A stretch of DNA of 64,000 bases from contig NZ_RYZH01000005.1 in the NCBI RefSeq assembly GCF_003977685.1, positions 62,001 to 126,000 on the forward strand, written 5' to 3'. The DNA is from Tautonia sociabilis. GTDB lineage: Bacteria; Planctomycetota; Planctomycetia; Isosphaerales; Isosphaeraceae. Under the pieces are notes generated by a model. It was given only the letters and a program-made list of their open reading frames with translations, was not told where the DNA came from and ran no database searches. A program made the translations under genes and the position numbers. Position 1 is the first letter of the stretch. Each line of letters begins with the position of its first letter. Positions 48,051 to 57,880 of this stretch are shown one piece after another.

Positions 48051-49469
48051 ATGATCCGGAACGCCCCCCCCCTCCGACGATCGCCGGCCCTTGCCGGTCC
48101 CGCGTTGCTGTGTGCCGCCCTGGCCGGCTGCGAGAGCGCCGAGCCCTCCGTCGTGCCCAGCACGCCCCCCACGGTCTCGGTGAGCCGCCCGCTGGTCCGG
48201 CCCGTCGTCGCCTACGACGCCTACACCGGGCGCACCCGATCCGTCGCCACGGTCGACATCCGAGCCCGGGTCCAGGGCTACTTGAAGGAGATCCGCTTCG
48301 CCGCGGGGGATCTCGTCGCAGCCGGCCAGGTCCTCTTCGTCATCGACCCCCGAGAGTACGAGGACGCCGTCGCCCTGGCCGAAGCCAAGCTCGAGCAGGC
48401 CCGAGCCCGAGCCCGGCTCGCCGCCGTGGAGCGCGAGCGCTACCGAGCCCTCGCCCAGCGCGACGCTGGCAGCCGCCAGGACTTCGACCGGGCCGCCGCC
48501 TCCTACGACGTCGCCGTCGCCGAGGCCAAGGCCGCGGAGGCCGAGCTCGACCGCGCCCGGCTCGACCTCGACTTCACCCAGGTCCGCTCCCCCATCGCCG
48601 GTCAGGCCGGGGCTCACCTCATCGACGTCGGCAACCTGATCACCGTCGGCCAGTCCGAGGCCAACCTGCTCACCACCGTCGTCGCAGTCGACCCGATGTT
48701 TGTCGACTTCGATGTCGACGAGCGCGCCTTGCTCCGCTACCGCAAGGCCGCCTCCGACCGTCGCGGCGAGCAGGTCGAGACCACCCGCATCCGGGAGGCC
48801 CGCATCCCCGTCGAGATGGGCCTGGCCGACGAGCCCGGCTACCCCCACATCGGCCTGCTCGACTTCGCCGACAACCGCCTCGACCCCGCCACCGGCACCC
48901 TCCGCGCCCGGGGGGTCTTCCCCAACGCCGATCGCCTGCTCACCCCGGGACTCTTCGCCCGAGTCCGCATCCCGATCACCGATCCGAAGGATTCCGTCCT
49001 CGTCGCCGAAACCGCCCTCGGCTCCGACCAGGGGAACCGCTTCGTCTTCGTCCTCGGCCCGGAGGACCGCGCCGAGCGCCGACTCGTGCAGGTCGGCCCC
49101 ATCGTCGCCGGCATGGCCGTCATCACCGACGGCCTCTCCCCGGACGATCGCGTGATCGTCTCCGGCATCCAGCGGGTGCGAGACGGGGCCCCCGTCGACC
49201 CCCAGGACGTCGCCATGCCGCTGCCCCCCGGTGCCGACGAGGCCCTCGCCGCCGCGACTTCCGCCGCCGACGAGGCCCCCGTCCTCGACCTCCCCGAGAC
49301 CGAGGGGGCCGCCCAGGCCGCCGGCATGGACCAGATCCCCGAGCCGGCTCCCGACTCCGAGGCGGAGCCCGATTCCGGAGCGGAGCCCAACCCCGCCGCC
49401 GAGCCGGCGACCCCCGTGGCGCCCGGCGCCGACGACGCCCCGCCGGCCGCCCCCGGCGACAACCGCTGA
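48051..49469 (+). CDS. RND efflux periplasmic adaptor (membrane fusion protein)
   Basis: A 472-residue lipoprotein: signal LLCAALAGC with Cys near residue 24. It then follows the HlyD/AcrA plan: lipoyl half-domain RARVQGYLKEIRFAAGDLVAAGQVLFVIDP (near 60-90), coiled-coil hairpin (about 95-155), second lipoyl half VRSPIAGQAG, and beta-barrel/membrane-proximal domains to about 385. The last 80 residues are Ala/Pro/Glu-rich with no clear function. It links the RND pump (15 bases downstream) to an outer-membrane channel; no TolC-like gene is in the window. An ATG at 47997 is an alternative start but the lipoprotein signal favours 48051. Confidence 0.9.
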   Translation: MIRNAPPLRRSPALAGPALLCAALAGCESAEPSVVPSTPPTVSVSRPLVRPVVAYDAYTGRTRSVATVDIRARVQGYLKEIRFAAGDLVAAGQVLFVIDPREYEDAVALAEAKLEQARARARLAAVERERYRALAQRDAGSRQDFDRAAASYDVAVAEAKAAEAELDRARLDLDFTQVRSPIAGQAGAHLIDVGNLITVGQSEANLLTTVVAVDPMFVDFDVDERALLRYRKAASDRRGEQVETTRIREARIPVEMGLADEPGYPHIGLLDFADNRLDPATGTLRARGVFPNADRLLTPGLFARVRIPITDPKDSVLVAETALGSDQGNRFVFVLGPEDRAERRLVQVGPIVAGMAVITDGLSPDDRVIVSGIQRVRDGAPVDPQDVAMPLPPGADEALAAATSAADEAPVLDLPETEGAAQAAGMDQIPEPAPDSEAEPDSGAEPNPAAEPATPVAPGADDAPPAAPGDNR

Positions 49470-49484
49470 GGGAGGCCGCCTCTT

Positions 49485-52400
49485 ATGTTCACTGGATTCT
49501 TCATCAAGCGGCCGATCGCCGCCGCGGTCCTCTCCATCCTCACCGTCATCTTCGGCGGCGTGTCGCTGATCTCGCTGCCCATCGCCCAGTATCCCGAGAT
49601 CACTCCCCCAACGGTTTCCGTCACCACCACCTATCCCGGCGCCGGCGCCGAGACGGTGGCCGACACCGTCGCCTCCGAGATCGAGAAGGAGGTCAACGGC
49701 GTCGAGGACATGCTCTACATGTCCTCCTCCTCCACGTCCGACGGCCGATACACCCTCAACGTCACCTTCGAGGTCGGCACCGACCTCGACACCGCCCAGG
49801 TTCTCACCCAGAACCGCGTCAGCACCGCCGAGGCGAAGCTCCCCGAGGAGGTCACGCGCAACGGCGTCACCACCAAGAAGAAGTCCCCCTCGATCACCCT
49901 CTGCGTCAACCTCGTCTCCCCCGACGGCCGGTACGACCAGCTCTACCTGAGCAACTTCGCCGCCCTGCAGGTCAAGGACGAGCTGGCCCGGCTCCCCGGC
50001 GTCGGCGACGTCACCTTCCTCGGCGAGCGCGAGTATAGCATGCGCGTCTGGCTCGACCCGGACCGCCTCTCCGCCCTGGACCTGACCGCCTCCGACGTCG
50101 TCGCCGCCATCCGGGAGCAGAACGTCCAGGTCGCCGCCGGGCGCCTCGGCCAGCCGCCCTCCCCGGCCGACGTGGGCTTCCAGTACTCCCTCAGCGCCCG
50201 GGGCCGCTTACTGGAGGCCGAGGAGTTCGGCCGGATCATCATCAAGACCGGCGAGGCCGGCCGCGTCGTCCGCCTCGAGGACGTCGCCCGCATCGAGCTG
50301 GGCGCCCGCAGCTACGACGTCGACAGCTACCTCGACGGCCAGCCCACCATCACCCTCGCCGTCTTCCAGCTCCCCGGCTCCAACGCCGTCGAGACCGCCC
50401 AGGGCATCCACGCCAAGATGGCCGAGCTCCAGGAAACCGTCTTCCCCGAGGGCCTGGAGTACCGCATCGTCTACGACACCACCCAGTTCATCGAGGAATC
50501 GGTCGCCAGCGTCGTCCACACGCTCCTCGAGGCCTTCGTCCTGGTCTTCCTCGTCGTGCTGATCTTCCTCCAGAACTGGAGGGCCACGATCATCCCGATG
50601 GTCGCCGTGCCCGTCTCGCTCGTCGGCACGTTCATCTTCATGGCGCTCTTCGGATTCTCACTGAACAACCTGTCGCTGTTCGGCCTGGTGCTGGCCATCG
50701 GGATCGTCGTCGACGACGCAATCGTCGTGGTCGAGAACGTGGAGCGGAACCTCGCCCTCGGCCTGAGGCCCCGCGAGGCCACCTCCCGGGCCATGACCGA
50801 GGTGATCGGCCCGATCATCGCCACCACCTTCGTCATGCTCGCCGTCTTCGTGCCGGTCGCCTTCATCAGCGGCATCTCCGGCCGCTTCTACCAGCAGTTC
50901 GCCCTGACGATCGCCGTCTCCACCGCCCTCTCCGCCTTCAATTCGCTGACCCTCAGCCCGGCCCTCTGCGCCATCCTGCTCAAGCCCCACGGCGACCACG
51001 CCAGCAACAGCCAAAGCTCCCGGTCCTGGGCCCTCCCGAGGCTGGCCTATGTCCTCGTCTTCGGCTATCTCGCCGACGCCGCGGCCGGCACGCCGCTTGT
51101 CTCCTCCAGAGGCCTCGACGGGGGAGGGGCCCTCGCCGCTCGGATCGGCATCGCGCTGGCCGGAGGCGCCGCCGGCTGGGCCATCGGCGCCGTGCTCGAC
51201 CGCCTCCTCTCGGCCTTCTTCGCCGGCTTCAACCGCGTCTTCGACGCCGCCACGAACCTCTACGGGAAACTCGTCGGCGGCCTGATCCGAGTCTCGGCGA
51301 TCGTCCTGGTCGTCTACGTCGGCCTGCTGGGCCTGACCTACCTGGGCTTCCGGGCCGTGCCGACCGGCTTCATCCCGGCGCAAGACAAGGGCTACCTCGT
51401 CGTCAACGCCCAGCTCCCCGACGCCGCCTCGACCTCCCGCACCGAGGCCGTCGTTCGCCGCCTCTCCAAGATCGCCCGAGAGATCCCCGGCGTCGCCCAC
51501 ACGATCGACATGGTCGGCTACTCGGCGCTCAACGGCACGAATCTCTCCAACGTCGGCTCCATGTTCATCGTCCTGGAGCCCTTCGAGGAGCGGGCCGGCC
51601 GCCCCGAGCTCTCCGCCGACGCCGTCCTGCGCACCTTCGCCGCGAAGTCGTCCCAGGAGCAGGAGGCCATCGTCAGCGTCTTCGGCGCCCCGCCGGTCGA
51701 CGGCCTCGGCAGCGTCGGCGGCTTCAAGCTGATGATCCAGGACCGGGGCGACCTCGGCCCCGACGCGCTCCAGGGGGCCGTCGCCAAACTCGTCGACGCC
51801 GGGAGCGAGCAGCCGATGCTCGCCGGCCTCTTCTCCAGCTACCGGGCCGACGTCCCCCAGTACTTCATCGACATTGACCGCGACATGGCCCGCTCCATGG
51901 GCGTCCCGCTCAACAACATCTTCGAGACGCTCCAGATCCAGCTTGGCTCCCTCTATGTGAACCAGTTCACGAGATTCGGCCGCAACTGGCAGGTCAACGT
52001 CCAGGCCGATGCCCCCTACCGCCTCCGCCCGGAGCAGATCGCCCGCCTCAAGACCCGAGGCGCCGACGGCAAGATGGTCCCCCTCGGGGCCCTGGCCTCC
52101 GTCCAGGAGATCGGCGCCCCCACGATCGTCGAACGCTACAACATGTTCCCCGCCGCCGCCCTCAACGGCGCTCCCGCCCCCGGAGCCAGCTCCGGCCAGG
52201 CGGTCTTCCTCCTCGAGCAGCTCTCCGACCGGGAGCTGCCCCAGGGCATGGGCTCGTCCTGGACCGAGCTGACCCTCCTGCAGAAGATGGAGGGAGACAC
52301 CGCCCTGTTCGTCTTCCCCTTCTGCGTGCTCTGCGTCTTCCTCGTGCTCGCCTTCCAGTACGAGAGCTGGAGCCTGCCGCTGGCGATCATCCTCATCGTG

Positions 52401-52931
52401 CCGATGTGCCTGCTCTGCGCGATCGCCGGCGTCTCTCTCGCAGGGATGGATAACAACATCTTCACGCAGATCGGCCTCGTCGTGCTCGTCGCCCTGGCCT
52501 CGAAGAACGCCATCCTCATCGTCGAGTTCGCCCGGGAGAAGGAATCCGGCGGCATGCCGCGCCGGGAGGCCGCCATCACCGCCTCGGTGCTTCGCCTTCG
52601 GCCGATTCTGATGACCTCCTTCGCCTTCATCCTCGGCGTCGTCCCGCTCGTCCGGGCCGTCGGCGCCGGGGCCGAGATGCGCCGGGCGCTGGGCACCGCC
52701 GTCTTCTCCGGGATGCTCGGCGTCACCGCCTTCGGCATCCTGCTGACCCCGGTCTTCTACGTCGTCATCCGGATGCTGACCTCCGGCCGAAGTCCCTCGT
52801 CCCCCTCCCCGGCCTCCGGATCGGTGGCGACGGTCCCCGCCGCCCCGGTCCCGACCGACGCGAACGGAGTCGGCGACGGCGACCGCGACGGAGACGGCGA
52901 CGGCAACCGCGGTCTCCTCCCTTCCCCTTAA
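49485..52931 (+). CDS. RND multidrug efflux permease (HAE1 family, AcrB-like)
   Basis: A 1148-residue proton-driven trimeric pump. Signatures: FFIKRPIAAAVLSI start, SLPIAQYPEITPP, and the TM4 motif IVVDDAIVVVENVERN (near 405) with the paired acidic residues needed for proton flow. The second half repeats this with MSFAFILGVVPL near the end. Between about residues 500 and 575 there is an insertion of roughly 65-70 residues with a hydrophobic stretch before the normal FFAGFNR segment, which is absent from AcrB. Directly downstream of its adaptor. Substrate unknown. Confidence 0.93.
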   Translation: MFTGFFIKRPIAAAVLSILTVIFGGVSLISLPIAQYPEITPPTVSVTTTYPGAGAETVADTVASEIEKEVNGVEDMLYMSSSSTSDGRYTLNVTFEVGTDLDTAQVLTQNRVSTAEAKLPEEVTRNGVTTKKKSPSITLCVNLVSPDGRYDQLYLSNFAALQVKDELARLPGVGDVTFLGEREYSMRVWLDPDRLSALDLTASDVVAAIREQNVQVAAGRLGQPPSPADVGFQYSLSARGRLLEAEEFGRIIIKTGEAGRVVRLEDVARIELGARSYDVDSYLDGQPTITLAVFQLPGSNAVETAQGIHAKMAELQETVFPEGLEYRIVYDTTQFIEESVASVVHTLLEAFVLVFLVVLIFLQNWRATIIPMVAVPVSLVGTFIFMALFGFSLNNLSLFGLVLAIGIVVDDAIVVVENVERNLALGLRPREATSRAMTEVIGPIIATTFVMLAVFVPVAFISGISGRFYQQFALTIAVSTALSAFNSLTLSPALCAILLKPHGDHASNSQSSRSWALPRLAYVLVFGYLADAAAGTPLVSSRGLDGGGALAARIGIALAGGAAGWAIGAVLDRLLSAFFAGFNRVFDAATNLYGKLVGGLIRVSAIVLVVYVGLLGLTYLGFRAVPTGFIPAQDKGYLVVNAQLPDAASTSRTEAVVRRLSKIAREIPGVAHTIDMVGYSALNGTNLSNVGSMFIVLEPFEERAGRPELSADAVLRTFAAKSSQEQEAIVSVFGAPPVDGLGSVGGFKLMIQDRGDLGPDALQGAVAKLVDAGSEQPMLAGLFSSYRADVPQYFIDIDRDMARSMGVPLNNIFETLQIQLGSLYVNQFTRFGRNWQVNVQADAPYRLRPEQIARLKTRGADGKMVPLGALASVQEIGAPTIVERYNMFPAAALNGAPAPGASSGQAVFLLEQLSDRELPQGMGSSWTELTLLQKMEGDTALFVFPFCVLCVFLVLAFQYESWSLPLAIILIVPMCLLCAIAGVSLAGMDNNIFTQIGLVVLVALASKNAILIVEFAREKESGGMPRREAAITASVLRLRPILMTSFAFILGVVPLVRAVGAGAEMRRALGTAVFSGMLGVTAFGILLTPVFYVVIRMLTSGRSPSSPSPASGSVATVPAAPVPTDANGVGDGDRDGDGDGNRGLLPSP

Positions 52932-53026
52932 GCCTCTCCCCTCCCCGGGTCGATCCGACCCGGGGACCCGTCCCCGGCGCTCGTCCCGGGGCCCTTCGCA
53001 CTGGAACCGGATCCGGAGCCGGATCG

Positions 53027-53260
53027 ATGCGCCACGTCGATCTCGCGATCGTCATCCTGCTGCTCGTCGTCTTCGTCGCCTTCGCCCTGGTCAACCGGGA
53101 GACGGTCGACGTCCAACTGCCGTTCGTCGAGGCTCGCCTCGCGGCGCCGCTGTTTCTCGTGATGCTGGGCGTCTCCGTGCTCGGCATGTTCACCGGGGGC
53201 ACGGTCTTCGGGTTCGTCCGCCACTCGATCCAGCGAACATCGAACCGGCGTCGGGATTGA
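53027..53260 (+). CDS. LapA-domain (DUF1049) small membrane protein
   Basis: A 77-residue protein with two hydrophobic segments (about 6-22 and 42-65) joined by NRETVDVQLPFVEARL, the hallmark of the LapA/DUF1049 family, and a basic C-terminus. In E. coli the LapA/LapB pair controls lipopolysaccharide synthesis; here no lapB gene is adjacent, so the role is unknown. GGAG eight bases before the ATG. Confidence 0.82.
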   Translation: MRHVDLAIVILLLVVFVAFALVNRETVDVQLPFVEARLAAPLFLVMLGVSVLGMFTGGTVFGFVRHSIQRTSNRRRD

Positions 53261-53500
53261 TCGGGGAAGGATCCGAATTCGGACAATGAGTTGTCAAGGC
53301 CTGGGCCTTGGATACGCCGCAAGGTTCGTGGCAACAATTCCTTGCTTGCGAAGCGGGATCCAGGACCGTTCATCGGTGAAGCATCGAACGGCGTGGAACA
53401 GCCAGCCGGGGCGCTCGGGACCGGCGCTCGACTGGCCGACCGCCCGAGTCCCTGGGATGGAGGGCGGGGACCATTCGTTGCGTTCCGGCGTCCCTCGTGA
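53261..53500. other. AT-richer intergenic stretch
   Basis: 240 bases less GC-rich than the rest. It holds a stem CAAGGC-CTGG-GCCTTG (53295-53310) and a GACAAT box at 53282-53287 with a poorly spaced TTGATC upstream. No ORF is convincing. It could be a regulatory region, a small RNA or the remains of older DNA. Confidence 0.3.
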
Positions 53501-55096
53501 TCACGACGGGGGGCGGGGAGACAACAGGGCGAGGGCGTCGGCGAGGGCGTCGTCGGAAAGGGGCTTGGTAAGGAACAGGTCGAAGCGGGGGTCGGAGGAG
53601 GAGGAGGGGGGGGAGCCGGGGCGCTGGGCGGGAGAGAATCCGGTGAGGGCGACGATGCGGGGCAGGCCGGCGCGGGGAGGGGCACCGTCTTCTCCGGCCC
53701 GAGGGCGGAGGAGAGAAGCGACTTCAGCGCCGTCGATGTCGGGGAGGTCCAGGTCCAGCAGGACAAGGTCGGGGGGATGGGAGGCGGCCTCGGCGAGCGC
53801 GGAGGCGCCATCGAAGGCGACGCGGACCTCGTGGCCTCGCTGCTCCAGCAGAGAGGCGAGCAGGCGGGCGGCGTCGGGCTGGTCGTCAACGACGAGGATT
53901 CGGCGAGGGGAGCAGGTGATGGCCGGCGAGGAAGCGTCCGGAACGGGAAGGGCCGGAGAGTCGGCCAGGGGGAGGCGGACGGTGAACGTGCTGCCGGCGC
54001 CGGGGCCGTCGCTCTGGGCGGTGATCGTGCCTCCGTGACGTTCGACCAGGATTCGGACTAGCGCCAGGCCGATCCCCAGCCCCTGGGCGCGATTGCCAGG
54101 GGCCTGGGCGAAGAGATCGAAGAGGTGGGGGAGGAACTCGGGGTCGATGCCGGCGCCGTTGTCCCGCACCTGGATCACGGCGGAGTCCCCCTCTCGGCCG
54201 GCCGAGAGGTCGATCCTGCCGCCGGTCGGGGTGTACTTGGCGGCGTTGGTGACGAGATTGACGATGACCTGCTGCAGCCGAGTCGGATCGGCCTCGATGG
54301 CGAGGTCGGCGGGGGGAGGGGAGACAGTGAGCGAGTGCCGGCGCTCGGCGACGATCGGTCGAGTGGCCTCGACCGCCGAGGCGATCGCCTCGGAGAGCAA
54401 AACGCGACGGGGCCGGATCTCCAGGTCTCCTCGGGTGATCCGGGCGACGTCGAGCATGTCGTCCATCAGCCGGGTCATGGTGTCGACGCCTCGGCCGATG
54501 ACCTCGATGGCGTCGGCCAGGTCTTCGTCGTCCGGGCGGGTCATGCGGGCCAGTTGCAGGGCGACGGCGATCGTGCCGAGCGGGTTGCGCAGCTCGTGAC
54601 CAAGGACGCCGAGGAACTCGTTGAGCCTGCGGTGCGCCAGGCCGAGCTGCTCGGCCTGGTCGGCGACGAAGGCGGAGACGGCGGCCGAGACGGCGTCGTC
54701 GAAGTGGACGCCCAGGGCCACGATCTCCTCAAGGCTGGGGTCGCGGCCGAAGGCGTCGCGGAGGTGTTCCAGGACGACGACGCGGAGCAACTGGTAGTCG
54801 GCGACGACCTCCCCCAGCTCCCAGCCGGCCTGCCAGCGGAAGCGGCCGTGTTCAGAGGCTCGGCGGCGGGGGTCGTCGGGCTGGACGGGGTCGGGGGCGG
54901 AGAGTTCCTCGCCGAGGGCTCGGAGGAAGGCGGGGAGGTGGTCGCGCAGCTCGGCCCGATGGGCGCCAGGGCGGCCGTGCCCCTGGGCCGTGGCGCGGTC
55001 GGACCAGCTCTCAATGATGGCGTCGGCGTCCCGGACCAGGAGCAGGCCGACCTCGACATGGTTGCGGTCGCGGATCGCCTCGGTGCTCGCCGCCAT
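53501..55096 (-). CDS. Hybrid histidine kinase (RsbR-like N-terminus, receiver C-terminus)
   Basis: A 531-residue soluble protein without membrane segments. The N-terminal 145 residues are helical and resemble the RsbR/RsbU N-terminal globin-like domain. The kinase core has the H-box GVLGHELRNPLG (His167), N-box NLVTNAAKYTP, DNGAGI and GLGIGLAL. The C-terminal receiver has ILVVDDQPD, the phosphoacceptor in VLLDLDLPDIDG and FLTKPLSDD. An internal phosphorelay is expected; the input signal is unknown. The ATG at 55096 follows GAGG by 11 bases; an open frame to 55228 is the alternative. Confidence 0.85.
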   Translation of the reverse strand: MAASTEAIRDRNHVEVGLLLVRDADAIIESWSDRATAQGHGRPGAHRAELRDHLPAFLRALGEELSAPDPVQPDDPRRRASEHGRFRWQAGWELGEVVADYQLLRVVVLEHLRDAFGRDPSLEEIVALGVHFDDAVSAAVSAFVADQAEQLGLAHRRLNEFLGVLGHELRNPLGTIAVALQLARMTRPDDEDLADAIEVIGRGVDTMTRLMDDMLDVARITRGDLEIRPRRVLLSEAIASAVEATRPIVAERRHSLTVSPPPADLAIEADPTRLQQVIVNLVTNAAKYTPTGGRIDLSAGREGDSAVIQVRDNGAGIDPEFLPHLFDLFAQAPGNRAQGLGIGLALVRILVERHGGTITAQSDGPGAGSTFTVRLPLADSPALPVPDASSPAITCSPRRILVVDDQPDAARLLASLLEQRGHEVRVAFDGASALAEAASHPPDLVLLDLDLPDIDGAEVASLLRPRAGEDGAPPRAGLPRIVALTGFSPAQRPGSPPSSSSDPRFDLFLTKPLSDDALADALALLSPRPPS

Positions 55097-55490
55097 CGAG
55101 TCGTTGGCCTCATTGAAGGGAGCGAAGAGCCCCTCCGTGGGCGTCGACGCTCGGGATCGGGCAGGAGGGTGCCGGCCGGGACCGACACAACGGAGTCGGT
55201 ATGAGCTGGGCGACCTCGACATCGACACGTCGTCGCCCGGCCTCGACCGAGATCTGGAGTCGTTTCATCGTACTCTGATCGGCCAGCCCTGGGAATACCC
55301 CCTGGGTCGATCAGGCCGGACGGCCTCGGCGGGGCCGAGGACTGGGCGGAGAGGGAGGGCACCGGGTAGACTCAGCCGAGCGCGGAGGCCCTCGACGGCC
55401 CCCCTCTCCGCCGCGAGCCTCGAGCTCGCCCCCATCGATCGAGCCGATCGCGACCCCGCCCTCCTTTCGACCTCGCAGCGGAGCCCCCCG
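55097..55490. other. Intergenic region between hybrid kinase and OPT transporter
   Basis: A 394-base divergent gap. If the kinase starts at 55228 it is shorter. No -35/-10 pair stands out on either strand and no ORF looks real. Confidence 0.4.
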
Positions 55491-57776
55491 ATGGCAGTCC
55501 AGCCCCCCCCCGAGGCCCTCCCCGGAGGCCCGATCGGCCCCGAGCCGGCCGGTGACGGCGTGCGGCCGTATGTGCCCGACGAGGCAAGGATGCCCGAACT
55601 GACGATCTCCGCCGTGCTGCTGGGCACCGTGCTGGGGATCATCTTCGGGGCGTCGTCGCTGTACCTGGTGCTTCGGGTGGGGATGACGGTCTCGGCCTCG
55701 ATCCCGGTGGCCGTGCTGTCGATCACCCTCTTCCGGGCCTTCTCCCGGGCGTTCGGCACCAGGAGGGCGACGATCCTTGAGAACAACGTGGTGCAGACCG
55801 CCGGCTCGGCGGGGGAGTCGATCGCCTTCGGCGTCGGCGTGACGATGCCAGCGCTGCTGATCCTCGGCTACGACATGGAACTGGCTCACGTCATGCTCGT
55901 GGCCGGCCTCGGAGGATTGCTGGGGATCCTGATGATGATCCCGCTGCGCCGGGCGTTCATCGTCCGCAAGCATCGGGAGCTGAAGTACCCGGAGGGGACG
56001 GCCTGCGCGAAGGTGCTGATCGTCGGCGAGCAGGGGGGGGCCAGCGCCCGCACCGTGTTCGCCGGGTTCGGGCTGGCGGCGGCGTACCAGTTCCTGATGC
56101 AGGCGATGCGGCTCTGGGTCGACATCCCGAGCCGGGCGATCACCGGGTTCAAGGGAGCGGTGGCGGCGATCGAGGTCTCGCCGGCCCTGCTGGGAGTGGG
56201 CTACATCATCGGGCCGAGGATCGCCAGCATCATGGTGGCCGGCGGCGTGCTCTCGGCCCTGGTGCTGACGCCGACGATCGCCTACTTCGGCGACGCCTCC
56301 CCCACGGCGATCGCCCCCGCCGTGGCGCCCATCTCGGCCATGGAGGCAGGGGACATCCAGCGAGACTACATTCTCTACATCGGCGCCGGCGCCGTGGCGA
56401 CCGGCGGAATCATCAGCGTCTTCCAGGTCTTACCGATGATTCTCGGCTCGTTCGCCGCCGCCTTCCGGGACATGACCGCCCGGGGGAAATCGGCCGAGGG
56501 GAACGGCGCGCCGTCGGGGGCCGGCCGGAGGAGAACCGAGCACGACCTGCCGATGTGGCTGGTGCTGCTCGGGTCGATCGGGCTGGTGGGGGCGATCTCG
56601 GCCTCGACGCTGATCCCCACCGACACGACGGGACGGGTCGCCGGGGCGGTCCTGGTGGTCCTCTTCGGCTTCCTGTTCGTGACGGTGTCGTCGCGCTTGA
56701 CGGGCGAGATCGGCTCGTCGTCGAACCCGATCAGCGGGATGACGGTGGCGACCCTGCTGCTGACCTGCCTAGCGTTCGTGCTCCGGGGTTGGGTCGGGGC
56801 CGAGTACCAGTTCGCGGCCCTGTCCATCGCGGCGGTGGTCTGCATCGCCGCCTCGAACGGAGGGACGACCTCGCAGGACTTGAAGACGGGATTCCTCGTC
56901 GGAGGCACGCCGAGCAAGCAGCAGTGGGCGATCCTCGTCGGGGCGTTGACCTCGGCGATGGTCATCGGCGGCACATTGCTGGTGCTCAACGACGCGGGGA
57001 CGATCTACTCAACCAAGGCCGAGTACCAGCGGGAGATCACCGTCGACCCGAGCACGCTGGACGAGACGGCCACGGTCGATGGCACCGAGTACAAGGTCTG
57101 GAGGCTCCGGGACGGCATCCAGGGCGGCAAGTACCTAGTGGCGATGGACGCGACGCGGGGGGACCAGACACGCATCTACGTCGACCCGGCGATCAACGGC
57201 CGGGTGGACCAGACCGACGACGGTCGGCGGGTGTCGAAGTACAACGCCCCAAAGGCAACGTTGATGGCGACGATCATCGACGGGATCATGGGAAACACCC
57301 TGCCCTGGGGCCTGGTGCTGATCGGCGTCTTCATCGCGATCGTCCTTCAACTGGCGGGGGTGCCTGCCTTGCCGTTCGCGGTGGGGGTGTACCTGCCGCT
57401 GTCGGCCTCGGCGCCGATCTTCGTCGGGGGCATGGCTCGGGGGCTGGTCGACTGGCTCCGGGGGGCATCGCCGGAGGAATCCGACAGCAGCCCGGCGGTG
57501 CTCATGTCCAGCGGCTACATCGCGGGGGGGACGATCACCGCAATCGTGATCACGATCATGCTCACCTTCATTCCCGGCGTGGGAGGCCTGCTCGACGTCC
57601 CCGGCCGCTTCCAGACGCCCCCCTCCTGGGCGGAGGAGCCGTGGCTTGCGCTGGGGGCGTTCGGGGTGATGGCGGGCTTGCTGGTGCTGGTCGGTCTGGG
57701 CGTCATCCTCAGGGACCGCGAGCCGAAGGCGGTCGAGGAGGGAACGACCGGGAGGTTCGAGGCACCGGAGGGGTGA
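55491..57776 (+). CDS. OPT-family oligopeptide/metal-chelate transporter
   Basis: A 761-residue polytopic protein with about 15 hydrophobic segments. It matches the prokaryotic OPT family: EARMPELTISAVLLGTVLGIIFGASSLYLVLRVG near the N-terminus, ENNVVQTAGSAGESIAFG (near 90), YPEGTACAKVLI (near 168), and SSSNPISGMTV in the middle. OPT proteins take up peptides or metal-chelate complexes. A soluble region of about 70 residues (near 510-590) interrupts the second half. The ATG at 55491 is used. Substrate unknown. Confidence 0.88.
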   Translation: MAVQPPPEALPGGPIGPEPAGDGVRPYVPDEARMPELTISAVLLGTVLGIIFGASSLYLVLRVGMTVSASIPVAVLSITLFRAFSRAFGTRRATILENNVVQTAGSAGESIAFGVGVTMPALLILGYDMELAHVMLVAGLGGLLGILMMIPLRRAFIVRKHRELKYPEGTACAKVLIVGEQGGASARTVFAGFGLAAAYQFLMQAMRLWVDIPSRAITGFKGAVAAIEVSPALLGVGYIIGPRIASIMVAGGVLSALVLTPTIAYFGDASPTAIAPAVAPISAMEAGDIQRDYILYIGAGAVATGGIISVFQVLPMILGSFAAAFRDMTARGKSAEGNGAPSGAGRRRTEHDLPMWLVLLGSIGLVGAISASTLIPTDTTGRVAGAVLVVLFGFLFVTVSSRLTGEIGSSSNPISGMTVATLLLTCLAFVLRGWVGAEYQFAALSIAAVVCIAASNGGTTSQDLKTGFLVGGTPSKQQWAILVGALTSAMVIGGTLLVLNDAGTIYSTKAEYQREITVDPSTLDETATVDGTEYKVWRLRDGIQGGKYLVAMDATRGDQTRIYVDPAINGRVDQTDDGRRVSKYNAPKATLMATIIDGIMGNTLPWGLVLIGVFIAIVLQLAGVPALPFAVGVYLPLSASAPIFVGGMARGLVDWLRGASPEESDSSPAVLMSSGYIAGGTITAIVITIMLTFIPGVGGLLDVPGRFQTPPSWAEEPWLALGAFGVMAGLLVLVGLGVILRDREPKAVEEGTTGRFEAPEG

Positions 57777-57880
57777 TCGCCCGATCGTGCCCCCTGGGCC
57801 GGCCGTCGCCGCCTCCGGGGGCGGCCCGACGGCCAGCCGGTCGCCGAGCACGACCGGCCGCTCGGTGAGAGAGGAAGGCG

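Noticed and set aside
45305..48172. 955-codon minus-strand frame opposite the prolyl oligopeptidase
   Set aside because: Antisense shadow; the plus frame has the full catalytic triad and propeller.
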